This document shows, piece by piece, positions 49,901 through 57,640 of a DNA stretch of 64,000 nt. The stretch comes from Candidatus Thalassolituus haligoni (GTDB lineage Bacteria; Pseudomonadota; Gammaproteobacteria; Pseudomonadales; Oceanobacteraceae). The notes under the pieces are model-generated. The model saw nothing but the letters and a program-made list of their open reading frames with translations, was not told where the DNA came from and ran no database searches. A program made the position numbers and the translations under genes. Each line of letters starts with the position of its first letter. Position 1 is the first letter of the stretch. The stretch covers positions 1,085,001 to 1,149,000 of the forward strand of contig NZ_CP139482.1 in NCBI RefSeq assembly GCF_041222825.1, read 5' to 3'.

Positions 49901-50550
49901 AGCTGACGCTAACCGGTATGTACAACGTGCTGGAAAAGCTGCGCAAGCAAGAACCACTAAATGCCAAAGAACAGATCATTAATAACGACGGGCTGGTTGG
50001 GATTCTGCGGGAACTCCACGACGAACTCGACTGCGCCGTGTTCGAAGCCTACGGCTGGAGCGACCTGGCGGATAAACTGGTCGGTTTGCCCGGTGCCACC
50101 ACGCCTTACCCGGAAAAATCCGAAGCCCAGGCCGAAGCGGAAGAAGAACTGCTGAAACGACTGGTGGCTTTGAATCATCAACGCGCCGCTGAAGAAGCCA
50201 GAGGTCAGATTCGCTGGTTGCGTCCTGACTATCAAAATCCCAACTATCAACATTCAGATCGGGGCAAAGACAGCGCTTCCGCTTATGAGTCGACTGCTCA
50301 AACCGAAGCCGATGTTACCGTCACGCCAGCGGACGCCAAAGCCAAAAAACACACTTGGCCCAAATCTATGCTGGAACAAATCTCTGCTGTCAAAAGTGCT
50401 CTGCTGGACGGACTGGATACAGCTGAGGCTATCACTGCTCTGTACAAAAGCCCGAAAACCACTGGACCGAAAGTTCAGGAAGCACTGGATTCACTCTTTG
50501 CTCTGGGCTTGGTGAATCTGGCAGATGGCAAGTATCAGCTGGTGATGTAA
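46984..50550 (+). CDS. MmeI-like (type IIL) restriction-modification enzyme
   Basis: 1188 residues combining nuclease, methyltransferase and target recognition. The N-terminal nuclease has D95-x9-E105-A-K107, the exact spacing of the MmeI active site. A helical spacer follows (about 190-360, LGAHYTPRSYV at its end), then an adenine-N6 methyltransferase with motif I DPACGSG (417-423) and motif IV NPPF (581-584). The recognition domain and a C-terminal helical region extend to about 1188. It is longer than MmeI (919). AGGAC before the ATG sets the start. One chain both cuts unmodified DNA and methylates one strand; the specificity is unknown. Confidence 0.85.
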   Translation: MASSTASIDTSVLLFANLPEPSVNPDSVEAFIARWKDGGGTERANYQLFLNELCEVLNLDKPEPARDDVRDNSYVFERRVTEAFTEGGSTKRFIDLYKRSSFVCEAKQSGLTLASSRWDKAMRKAFNQAEGYVRALPADEGRPPFIIVTDVGRHLELYSEFSRSGGNYTAYPDANSFRIKLEDLRKPEIQQRLIAVWTNPMELDPSRLSARVTRDIADQLAKLAKSLEADNHSPEQTSGFLMRCLFTMFAEDVGLLPHRSFTELLMELEQDDSFKDMLENLWKTMNSGGFSAILRKKVLKFNGGLFAEAEAIELNREQRQLLIEAAKSDWRFVEPAIFGTLLERALDPRERHKLGAHYTPRSYVERLVMPTIIDPLREEWENVQAAAVALEDKGKHKDAVAEIRAFHHRLCNIRVLDPACGSGNFLYVTLEHMKRLEGDVLNLLHELGESQGLLDMAGITVDPHQFLGIEINPRAAKVAEMVLWIGYLQWHFRTYGNSNPPEPVLKDFHNIDNRDALIEYDSRSELLDEHGQPVTIWDGLTMKTSPVTGELIPDDSARTAVYQYHNPKQTRWPDADFIVGNPPFIGASTMRRALGDGYVDSVRNVFKGTVPESADFVMFWWHIAAEKVRQGQGKVGEPRQFGFITTNSLRQTFNRRVLEPHLNDPKKPLSLAFAIPDHPWVDASDGAAVRIAMTVGVAGEQQGRLLTSLKESETQTDEIKVDFQNRHGKLFADLKIGADVHGAKPLLSNSGISSRGVQLIGSGFIVTPDAAKQLGLGTVPGLEQHIRQYRHGRDLTDKPRGVMVIDLFGLTQDDVRNQFPAVYQWVAERVKPERDQNNRKSYRDNWWVFGEARREWRQVEKALSGYVATVETMKHRVFLAMDGDIMPDNMLVAIGIGSPTALGTLSSRIHTNWALAAGGTLEDRPRYNKSVCFETFPFPDLSSPEQVTLTARIGELAEQIDQHRKTQQAAHDKLTLTGMYNVLEKLRKQEPLNAKEQIINNDGLVGILRELHDELDCAVFEAYGWSDLADKLVGLPGATTPYPEKSEAQAEAEEELLKRLVALNHQRAAEEARGQIRWLRPDYQNPNYQHSDRGKDSASAYESTAQTEADVTVTPADAKAKKHTWPKSMLEQISAVKSALLDGLDTAEAITALYKSPKTTGPKVQEALDSLFALGLVNLADGKYQLVM

Positions 50551-50683
50551 TGGCAACCGTCGACAGGGATCGTATTGGACAAGTACCGCCGAACTTGGCC
50601 GGAGTCTACTCACGTATTCTTCAGCAGCTGACTGATTGAACAGAAACCTTGCTGTTTCGTTTATTTCGTTTAACCTGTTCTGA

Positions 50684-50702
50684 AGCACGTGAGTAACGTG
50701 CT
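50684..50702. promoter_or_regulatory. Inverted repeat upstream of the toxin-antitoxin pair
   Basis: AGCACGT and ACGTGCT are separated by five bases, 30 bases before the antitoxin gene. A site of this kind is a plausible operator for autoregulation by the HTH antitoxin. Confidence 0.45.
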
Positions 50703-50731
50703 GCAAAATCAGAAAAACAGGGGTTAATCCT

Positions 50732-51193
50732 ATGGGCGCAGAAGTTGTATTCCTGCCGACTGCCGAAGACAGTGAACAGGCCAAGGACTCGAGTCGGGTA
50801 CTGGCGCAGGCGTTGGCCAATTATTCCGCTGATGACCGGGTACGTATGACTATTCAGGGCAGCTCTGGCAGCAGCAACGAACTGGTGCTACCGGGTGACA
50901 TTATGAACCTGATGCTCACTGTGTTGACTCAGGTTTCCCAAGGCAATGCCATCAGTCTGGTTCCGATTCATCAGGAAATCAGTACCCAGCAAGCGGCTGA
51001 ATTATTGAGTGTCAGTCGTCCGCATCTGGTGAAGTTACTGGAACAGGGGGATATTCCCTTCCGCAAGGTCGGTAGCCATCGTCGGGTCAAGTTGACCGAT
51101 GTAATGGATTACCGCAAGCAAGTGGATGAAGCCCGTGGTAAGGCTTTGGATGAATTGTCGGCGCTCTCTCAAGACGCTGGAATGGATTTCTGA
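50732..51193 (+). CDS. HTH (excisionase-type) antitoxin
   Basis: 153 residues. The N-terminal half has no clear motif. The C-terminal part carries an excisionase-family winged helix (about 88-140, STQQAAELLSVSRPHLVKLL and IPFRKVGSHRRVKLTDVMDY). It lies directly before a PIN toxin gene, with the stop and start overlapping in TGATG, so translation is coupled. The likely role is to neutralise the toxin and repress the operon. This pairing is common for PIN_3-type toxins, which supports the call. Confidence 0.82.
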   Translation: MGAEVVFLPTAEDSEQAKDSSRVLAQALANYSADDRVRMTIQGSSGSSNELVLPGDIMNLMLTVLTQVSQGNAISLVPIHQEISTQQAAELLSVSRPHLVKLLEQGDIPFRKVGSHRRVKLTDVMDYRKQVDEARGKALDELSALSQDAGMDF

Positions 51194-51756
51194 TGAGCCA
51201 GTTTCGCGTCGTTCTGGACGCCTGTGTCCTGTATCCACAAGGACTGCGTGATTTGCTGATGAGTTTGGCGGCTGAACGTATTTTCAAGGCACATTGGAGT
51301 GAGCAGATTCATGATGAATGGATTCGTAATCTTCATGAAAACTCGGGAATGCCAATGGCCCAATTGCAGAGGATTCGTGAGCTGATGGATCAACATACGG
51401 ACGACGCCCTTGTGATGGGGTATGAATCGCTGATTACTGGCCTGAACCTCCCTGACCCGGATGATCGGCATGTGCTTGCTGCTGCCATCAAGTGCGGCGC
51501 CAATGCCATTGTGACACTGAACCTGAAAGACTTTCCCGCTGATGTTGTAGCCCCATTGGGGATTGATGTTCTTCACCCTGATGACTTTATTGCGTATCAG
51601 GTTGATATGGCGCCCGCTGCTGTTTGCTCAGCTGTTAAGAAAATGCGCCAGCGCCTGAAAAACCCACCCTATACCGCCTCTGAATATCTGGTTGCCATCA
51701 AGCCCAGATTACCCAATACCGCGTCAATGATGATGGAATATCAGAGTCTGATCTGA
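51193..51756 (+). CDS. PIN-domain toxin ribonuclease
   Basis: 187 residues with a PIN domain (about 5-130). Metal-binding acidic residues are D9 in VVLDACVLYP, E42 in HDEW, and D88/D90/D91 in the LPDPDDRHVL block, with TLNLKDFP following. PIN toxins cut RNA, usually tRNA, rRNA or mRNA. The C-terminal 55 residues are an extra helical part. It is cotranscribed with the antitoxin. The pair lies at the edge of the restriction region near tRNA-Arg. Confidence 0.85.
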   Translation: MSQFRVVLDACVLYPQGLRDLLMSLAAERIFKAHWSEQIHDEWIRNLHENSGMPMAQLQRIRELMDQHTDDALVMGYESLITGLNLPDPDDRHVLAAAIKCGANAIVTLNLKDFPADVVAPLGIDVLHPDDFIAYQVDMAPAAVCSAVKKMRQRLKNPPYTASEYLVAIKPRLPNTASMMMEYQSLI

Positions 51757-52046
51757 TCAAACAAAAAGTAAGATCAAGGTAGCTCTATTTCTACACGTAA
51801 TTATAAAGCAGGACACATAGGTCTGAAGCGGTGAGCGCGGGCCAGCGGGTGATGCCAGCAGACGGAAACCAACCAAACCAGCACTGGCGCGGGTTGGCGG
51901 CGGAAAATGGTCATTGCACGACAGCGCGGGAAAGTGCGAAAACAGCCGCCACGGTTTGACACCGTTTTGACACTATGAGCGGTTTTGACACCGCTATGAT
52001 TCTGGAGCGAATCGGCCGCAAAGCCTTGAATTTACTGGGTTTTTGA
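51757..52046. other. Intergenic region between toxin gene and tRNA-Arg
   Basis: 290 bases with no gene. TTTGACAC occurs three times (51955-51962, 51966-51973, 51984-51991), the last inside a short hairpin gcggt/accgc. The sequence is directly 3' of the tRNA, where integrated elements usually insert, but no integrase or repeated tRNA end is seen. Confidence 0.5.
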
Positions 52047-52122
52047 TGGTCTCCCCACGAGGACTCGAACCTCGATCGGTCGCTTAGGAGGCAACTGCTC
52101 TATCCTGTTGAGCTATGAGGAG
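52047..52122 (-). tRNA. tRNA-Arg (anticodon CCT)
   Basis: 76 bases including an encoded CCA. The acceptor CTCCTCA pairs completely with TGGGGAG, the discriminator is A, the D arm is GCTC/GAGC, the anticodon stem is GTTGC/GCGAC with loop CTCCTAA, and the T arm is CGAGG/CCTCG with TTCGAGT. It reads AGG codons. tRNA genes of this type are frequent insertion sites for genomic islands. Confidence 0.97.
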
Positions 52123-52180
52123 ACAGGGGCGCGTATGGTACTGGATTCTGGCGTGCAGGAAAACCATCCGCTGCCGTTGG

Positions 52181-53644
52181 TTACTGATCTGCGGGTATTT
52201 CGAGGTAGAAGCAGGTGGTGCCGTTGTGGGAGTGGACGCCGATTTTCCCTTTGTGCAGGCTGATGATGGAGTGGGTAATGGCCAGCCCAAGGCCGGTGCT
52301 GTCGGGGTTGCTATCGGGGTTTTTCTGGCGGGCGGCATCGACGCGGTAGAAGCGGTCGAACAGTTGCGGCAAGTGTTCTGCAGGTATGTCCGGGCCGGGG
52401 TTGCTGATGTCCAGCCGGGCGTATGGCTGGCCTTGTATTCGGGTTTGGCTGAGTTGTACGGCGACGCTGTGCCCTGGTGCGGTATGGCGTATGGCGTTGG
52501 AGAGCAGGTTGCTGATGGCGCGTCGTATCATGTTGCGGTCGCCGGTCAGTTGCGGTGACTCTGAGTGGTTGAAGGTGAGCCTTACCTGTTGTTCGTCGGC
52601 CCAGGCTTCAAAAAAATCAAACAGGTCGAGGATGTCGGCTTTCAGTTGGATGGGTTCCGGGTGGATGCCTTGCAGGCCGTTGTCGGCTTTGGCGAGCCAG
52701 AGCATGTCGGCGACCATACGGGCCAGTCGCTCTTCTTCTTCGAGGCTGGAGTAGAGCAGTTCGCGGTAGGCGTCGAGATCACGGGGTTGCCCGAGCATCA
52801 CCTGGGTTTGGGTGATCAGGTTGGTGAGGGGAGTGCGCAGTTCGTGGGCGATGTCGGCGGAAAAATTGGACAGCCGTTCAAACCCGGCTTCCAGTCGCGA
52901 CAGCATATCGTTAAATGCCTGTATCAGCGGCACCAGTTCGGTGGGTGCCTGGTTGGGATCCAGTCGTTCGTTTAATTGTTCTGAACCGATGTGGGTAATT
53001 CGTTGGCTGATCTGACGGAGCGGGGCATGTCCCTGGTGGATGCTGAACCAGACGGCCAGCAGGGTCAGCAGGCCAATGCCAAGCACAATGGCCCACAGGG
53101 TGCTGCGGAATTCGTCGAGGAAGCGCAGGTGGAAGCCCATGTCAGTCGCCAGCATCAGCAACCAGGTGGCGTCGTTGGAGGCTGAGGCGACTTTCAGCTT
53201 GACCAGCACCCCCCGGTATGGATGGCTTGCTTGTTGCCAGCTGAGCAGTTGGCGAGCGGTGATTTTTTGGATGGGCGGCTGTTGCAGCAGAGTAGCGCTG
53301 ATGCTGGCGTTGCCGCTGTGATAGAGCGTTGTCAGTGGCTCCGACGGCTGTTGTAGCAGCAGTTGCAGGGAGATGCCGTGGTAGCTGTGGCTGATTTGTT
53401 CCAGCAGGTGCTGGATATGATGGGGCAGTGGCTGTCCGGCCAGTACGTCGGTGTGATCGGGGCTGGTATCGAACACCTGTTGTATGGCGGCGGCGGCCTG
53501 TGCCAGTTCCTGGCTGTCTTGTTCGGCAAAGTGGCTGCGGATGGAATGCTGCACCATGCTGACCAGCAAGATCAGCCCACTGCTGATGACGAGGGCGGTC
53601 AGCAAGGTGACCCGCCATTGCAGCGACAGCGGTCGTCTAGTCAT
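52181..53644 (-). CDS. copS: Heavy-metal (copper) sensor histidine kinase
   Basis: About 487 residues of the CusS/CopS type. Two helices (about 12-31 and 179-199) surround a periplasmic copper-sensing region; HAMP follows, then HisKA with the phospho-histidine in [19 protein letters not shown] and HATPase with [23 protein letters not shown] and [10 protein letters not shown]. It overlaps the end of the response regulator gene by 8 bases. The in-frame ATG at 53653 is an alternative start. It should control copAB on the other side of the regulator. Confidence 0.9.
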   Translation of the reverse strand: MTRRPLSLQWRVTLLTALVISSGLILLVSMVQHSIRSHFAEQDSQELAQAAAAIQQVFDTSPDHTDVLAGQPLPHHIQHLLEQISHSYHGISLQLLLQQPSEPLTTLYHSGNASISATLLQQPPIQKITARQLLSWQQASHPYRGVLVKLKVASASNDATWLLMLATDMGFHLRFLDEFRSTLWAIVLGIGLLTLLAVWFSIHQGHAPLRQISQRITHIGSEQLNERLDPNQAPTELVPLIQAFNDMLSRLEAGFERLSNFSADIAHELRTPLTNLITQTQVMLGQPRDLDAYRELLYSSLEEEERLARMVADMLWLAKADNGLQGIHPEPIQLKADILDLFDFFEAWADEQQVRLTFNHSESPQLTGDRNMIRRAISNLLSNAIRHTAPGHSVAVQLSQTRIQGQPYARLDISNPGPDIPAEHLPQLFDRFYRVDAARQKNPDSNPDSTGLGLAITHSIISLHKGKIGVHSHNGTTCFYLEIPADQ

Positions 53645-54317
53645 GGCTTTCATCGTCCAGCCGATAACCCATGCCACGCACGGTGTGAATCAGCCGTTGT
53701 TGAAACGGGTCGTCGATTTTGCGGCGCAGGCGGCGAATGGCGACGTCGATGACGTTGGTGTCGCTGTCGAAGTTCATATCCCACACCTGGGAGGCTATCA
53801 GCGAGCGGGTCAGGACTTCGCCCTTGCGGTTGACCAGCAGTTCCAGCAGCGCGAATTCGCGGTTGGTGAGGGTGATTTTCTGGCCGTCACGCACGGCAAT
53901 ACGTTTGCTGGTGTCGAGGGTCAGGTCGGCGACGGCCAACGTCTCTTGTACCGGGCGTAACCCGCGCCGCAGCAGAGTGCGCACTCGGGCCAGTAATTCG
54001 GCAAAAGCGAAGGGCTTGACCAGATAGTCGTCGGCACCCAGCTCCAGCCCTTTGACCCGATCTTCTATCTGGTCGCGGGCGGTAAGAAAAAGAATCGGCG
54101 TCTGGTTGCCGGATTCTCGCAACGACTGGCAAATCTTCCAGCCGTCGACGTCTGGCAACATGACATCCAGTAGCAGCAAGTCGAACGCTTCGGTCATGGC
54201 GAGGTGGTGGCCGTCGAGGCCGTTACGCGCCAGTACTACATTAAAACCGGCTTCGGTCAGGCCCTGCTGGAGGTAGTCGCCGATCTTGGTTTCGTCTTCA
54301 ACAATTAGTAGCCGCAT
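53637..54317 (-). CDS. copR: Copper response regulator (OmpR family)
   Basis: 226 residues. A receiver domain with acidic pocket E7/D8 and phosphoacceptor D51 ([14 protein letters not shown]) is followed by an OmpR-type winged helix ([31 protein letters not shown] and [18 protein letters not shown] end). The start at MRLLIVEDE is standard for the family; the longer frame to 54371 is not needed. It is divergent from copA, with a perfect inverted repeat between them. Confidence 0.92.
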   Translation of the reverse strand: MRLLIVEDETKIGDYLQQGLTEAGFNVVLARNGLDGHHLAMTEAFDLLLLDVMLPDVDGWKICQSLRESGNQTPILFLTARDQIEDRVKGLELGADDYLVKPFAFAELLARVRTLLRRGLRPVQETLAVADLTLDTSKRIAVRDGQKITLTNREFALLELLVNRKGEVLTRSLIASQVWDMNFDSDTNVIDVAIRRLRRKIDDPFQQRLIHTVRGMGYRLDDESHD

Positions 54318-54369
54318 GGTGTGCTCTCTGGGATCTGTTACCAGTGTACAAAAACTGGCGTACAGACAC

Positions 54370-54407
54370 ATGACCTGAACATGACGGTTTTGTCATGTTC
54401 AGGTCAT
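54370..54407. promoter_or_regulatory. Perfect 16-bp inverted repeat, candidate cop operator
   Basis: ATGACCTGAACATGAC (54370-54385) and its exact complement (54392-54407) are separated by six bases. The core ATGAC-N6-GTCAT resembles known CopR/CusR boxes. It lies between the divergent copR and copA genes and so could control both. Confidence 0.75.
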
Positions 54408-54465
54408 CCGGGGGTCAGTTAGGGGCAGTTATTCTGGCTAAATGGAATATAGCAGGGGTAGTGTG

Positions 54466-56295
54466 ATGAAGATTCTGACTCCCACTGGCATCTCGGCCAG
54501 CGGGTTATCACGGCGACGGTTTGTGCAAGGGTTAGCAACGGGTGTGGCACTGGCTGGCATGGGCAATGCTCGGGCGGGATCTTTGCCTGCCAGCAACAAT
54601 CCACAAGTGCAGGTACTGACCGGCACTCAGTTTGATTTGGTGGTGAGTGAACTGGCGGTGAATTTTACCGGCAGTCGCGGTAAGGCCACGGCTATCAATG
54701 GTTCGGTTCCAGCGCCGACACTGGTGTGGCAAGAAGGCGAAACGGTCACCATCCGGGTGCGTAACGACCTGGCGGTGAGCACCTCGATTCATTGGCACGG
54801 CATTATTCTGCCGTATCAGATGGATGGTGTGCCGGGTATCAGCTTTGCGGGGATTGCTCCAGGTGAGACCTTTACCTACCAGTTCAAAGTGCAGCAAAGC
54901 GGGACGTATTGGTATCACTCCCATTCCGGTTTTCAGGAGCTAACGGGCATGTACGGCGCAATTATTGTGCGCCCGAAAGCGTCAGACCCGGTCTACTACG
55001 ACCGTGAGATGGCGGTGGTGCTGTCGGACTGGACCGACGAAAACCCGATGGATGTGTTCGCCAAGCTGAAAAATCAGTCGGATTATTACAACTACAGTCA
55101 GCCCACCGGGCCAGATTTTATTCGCGACGCCCAGCGTTATGGCCTCAGCGAAGCGTTCGCCATGCGCAAAATGTGGAACGACATGCGTATGAGCCCGACC
55201 GACCTGGCCGATACCTCTGGCGAAACCTTTACCTATCTGATGAACGGTACGGCTCCGGCGGGTAACTGGAGCGGTGTGTTTAAACCGGGTGAGTACGTGC
55301 GGCTGCGGTTTATCAATGGCGCTGGCAACACCTTCTATGATGTGCGTATTCCCGGTTTGAAACTAACGGTCGTACAGGCTGATGGTCAGAACCTGGAGCC
55401 GGTAACGGTGGATGAATTCCGCTTTGGTCCAGGTGAAACCTACGACGTGATTGTGCATCCGGCGGATCAGCCGTACACCATTTTTGCTCAGAACATGGGT
55501 CGTTCCGGGTATGCACGCGGAACGTTGACTCCAGCCATGGGGCTAACGGCCGCTGTACCGGCTATGGATAAACCGGAGTGGTTAACCATGGCCGATATGA
55601 TGGGCGATATGTCGGGTGGTATGTCGGGTGGTATGTCGGGCATGGGCAGTATGGCGGGCATGAATCACGGCGATATGTCGGGTGGTATGTCGGGCATGGG
55701 CAGTATGGCAGGCATGGATCACGCAGGTATGAATCACGGCGATATGAAACCCGGGGGCATGGCGGTGCCGTCTGCCACTGTCCATCACGCCAGCAGTGAA
55801 TACGGCCCGCAAGTGGATATGCGCGTCGATACACCGCGCACCAATCTGGATGATCCCGGCATTGGCTTGCGTAACAACGGTCGGCGGGTGTTAACCCTGG
55901 CGGACTTACATACGTTAGGTGGCTCAATGGATAAACGCGACCCCGAGCGTGAAGTCGAACTGCACTTGACCGGCAATATGGAACGCTACAGCTGGTCGTT
56001 TGATGGGGTCGAATTTGGCCAGTCGACTCCGGTACATTTTCGCCATGGCGAGCGGGTGCGGGTAATTTTGCAGAACGACACCATGATGACCCACCCGATG
56101 CACATGCACGGCGTGTGGAGCGAACTGGAAAATGACCGGGGTGAATTTCAGGCGCGGTTGCACACCATTCCGGTACAACCGGCCCAACGCATCAGTTATC
56201 AGGTAACAGCAGATGCTGTCGGACGTTGGGCGTGGCATTGCCACCTGATGTTCCATATGGATGCGGGCATGTTCCGCGAGGTGGTGATCTCATGA
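54466..56295 (+). CDS. copA: Copper resistance multicopper oxidase CopA
   Basis: 609 residues. It oxidises Cu(I) and sequesters copper in the periplasm. A Tat signal has SRRRFVQ (15-21). Cupredoxin ligands are HWHG (109-112), WYHSH (149-153), HPMHMHG (from 543) and HCHLMFHMDAGM (from 591). Between the second and third cupredoxin domains is a Met/Gly-rich segment (about 374-435) of repeated MSGGMSG and MAGMNHGDM units that may bind copper. AGGGG lies 7-11 bases before the ATG. The stop overlaps the copB start. Confidence 0.95.
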   Translation: MKILTPTGISASGLSRRRFVQGLATGVALAGMGNARAGSLPASNNPQVQVLTGTQFDLVVSELAVNFTGSRGKATAINGSVPAPTLVWQEGETVTIRVRNDLAVSTSIHWHGIILPYQMDGVPGISFAGIAPGETFTYQFKVQQSGTYWYHSHSGFQELTGMYGAIIVRPKASDPVYYDREMAVVLSDWTDENPMDVFAKLKNQSDYYNYSQPTGPDFIRDAQRYGLSEAFAMRKMWNDMRMSPTDLADTSGETFTYLMNGTAPAGNWSGVFKPGEYVRLRFINGAGNTFYDVRIPGLKLTVVQADGQNLEPVTVDEFRFGPGETYDVIVHPADQPYTIFAQNMGRSGYARGTLTPAMGLTAAVPAMDKPEWLTMADMMGDMSGGMSGGMSGMGSMAGMNHGDMSGGMSGMGSMAGMDHAGMNHGDMKPGGMAVPSATVHHASSEYGPQVDMRVDTPRTNLDDPGIGLRNNGRRVLTLADLHTLGGSMDKRDPEREVELHLTGNMERYSWSFDGVEFGQSTPVHFRHGERVRVILQNDTMMTHPMHMHGVWSELENDRGEFQARLHTIPVQPAQRISYQVTADAVGRWAWHCHLMFHMDAGMFREVVIS

Positions 56296-57554
56296 AAATA
56301 CTGATGATGAAAAAGCCGATCGCACAGGCATGTTTGCTGGCCGGGTTGCTGGTGGCTCCCATTAGCTGGGCAGAAACCAGCACCATGATGTCTGGTATGG
56401 AATGCCAGGCTGGTGATGCCAATTGCATGCCCCACGAAGGCATGAACCATGAAAGCATGAACCATGAAGATATGGATCATGGCCAGATGGATCATTCCAT
56501 GATGAATCAAGGCGAGATGCCTCACGAAAGTATGAACCACGAAGGCATGAACCATGAAAGCATGAACCATGAAAATATGGATCATGGCCAGATGGATCAT
56601 TCCATGATGAATCAAGGCGAGATGCCCCACGAAGGCATGAACCATGAAGGTATGAATCACGAAGGCATGAACCATGAAAATATGGATCATAGCCAGATGG
56701 ATCATTCCATGATGAATCAAGGCGAGATGCTTCACGAAGGTATGAACCACGAAGGTATGAATCACGAAGGCATGAACCATGAAAATATGGATCATGGCCA
56801 GATGGATCATTCCAGTATGCAGGTGCAAGGTGGTTCAGCGCCGACCAATGCCCGCGATCCGAATGCCTATTCCGGCGGTTACACCCTGACCTCTGGCCCC
56901 TACGCCAGGAAAGGCCCCCGTCAGCTGCATTTTGCCGATGAACATCGGTTTTCTGCGCTGATGATCGACAACCTCGAATTGTCTCGGCACGACGGTGATA
57001 CTTCTCAGCGTCTGAGTGGCGAATATTGGTACGGCACTACCTGGGAACGAGCGGTTGTGCAATTCGATGGCGAGCGCCAGGACGGTGCTACCGATGCCGA
57101 GCTGGGCGTGTACTGGAGGCATGCCCTGACCGCGTTCTGGAATACCCAACTGGGGGTGCGACATGACAGCTCGGATGATCTGGATCGTAACTGGGTTGGT
57201 GTCGGTTTTCAGGGCCTGGCTCCGTACTGGTTTGAAAGCCAGGCCATGCTGTTTGTCGGCAAGCAGGGCGTCACGCAACTGGAGCTGGAGGCCGAATACG
57301 ACCTGTTGTTTACCCAGCGCTGGATACTCGGATTGGATGGTGCTTTAACGGCAACCGGTAAGCGTGACCCGGAAGGAGCGTTTGGTCAGGGGCTGAACAG
57401 CACTCAGTTTGGTGCCCGGTTACGTTACGAATTCAGTCGCCGGTTTGCACCCTACTTCGGTGTCGAACGCAGCCATCATTATGGTGGCACCGCTGGCATC
57501 CTTGGAGAACGTGCCAGTACCGAGTGGGTGTTAGGTGTAAAAGCCTGGTTGTAG
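56292..57554 (+). CDS. copB: Copper resistance protein CopB with Met/His repeat domain
   Basis: 420 residues. Outer-membrane protein of the PcoB/CopB family. A signal peptide covers 1-27 (ending ISWAE). Residues about 48-176 consist of pentapeptides of the type HEGMN, HENMD, HGQMD, HSMMN and QGEMP. The C-terminal PcoB barrel starts near 190 (LSGEYWYGTTWERAVVQFD, YFGVERSHHYG). The start overlaps the copA stop as ATGA. The repeats give a large Met/His copper-binding surface. No copC or copD follows. Confidence 0.93.
   Translation: MKILMMKKPIAQACLLAGLLVAPISWAETSTMMSGMECQAGDANCMPHEGMNHESMNHEDMDHGQMDHSMMNQGEMPHESMNHEGMNHESMNHENMDHGQMDHSMMNQGEMPHEGMNHEGMNHEGMNHENMDHSQMDHSMMNQGEMLHEGMNHEGMNHEGMNHENMDHGQMDHSSMQVQGGSAPTNARDPNAYSGGYTLTSGPYARKGPRQLHFADEHRFSALMIDNLELSRHDGDTSQRLSGEYWYGTTWERAVVQFDGERQDGATDAELGVYWRHALTAFWNTQLGVRHDSSDDLDRNWVGVGFQGLAPYWFESQAMLFVGKQGVTQLELEAEYDLLFTQRWILGLDGALTATGKRDPEGAFGQGLNSTQFGARLRYEFSRRFAPYFGVERSHHYGGTAGILGERASTEWVLGVKAWL
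56433..56820 (+). repeat. 105-bp higher-order tandem repeat in copB
   Basis: The segment encoding MDHGQMD recurs at 56472, 56577, 56682 and 56787, exactly 105 bp apart. Each unit is built from 15-bp sub-repeats encoding HExMN-type pentapeptides. All units keep the reading frame. Confidence 0.93.
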
Positions 57555-57640
57555 CGCAGTGTATTGCTCCGGCCTCGATATGCGGACAGCCACGGAGGGC
57601 AGTCTGGGCCGGGCGGTAGTCAATACCAGGGCTACAAACG

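Noticed and set aside
52049..52124. Alternative tRNA ends with acceptor GTCTCCT
   Set aside because: This leaves four bases before the D arm and a C discriminator without CCA. The frame with CTCCTCA gives a complete cloverleaf and encoded CCA.
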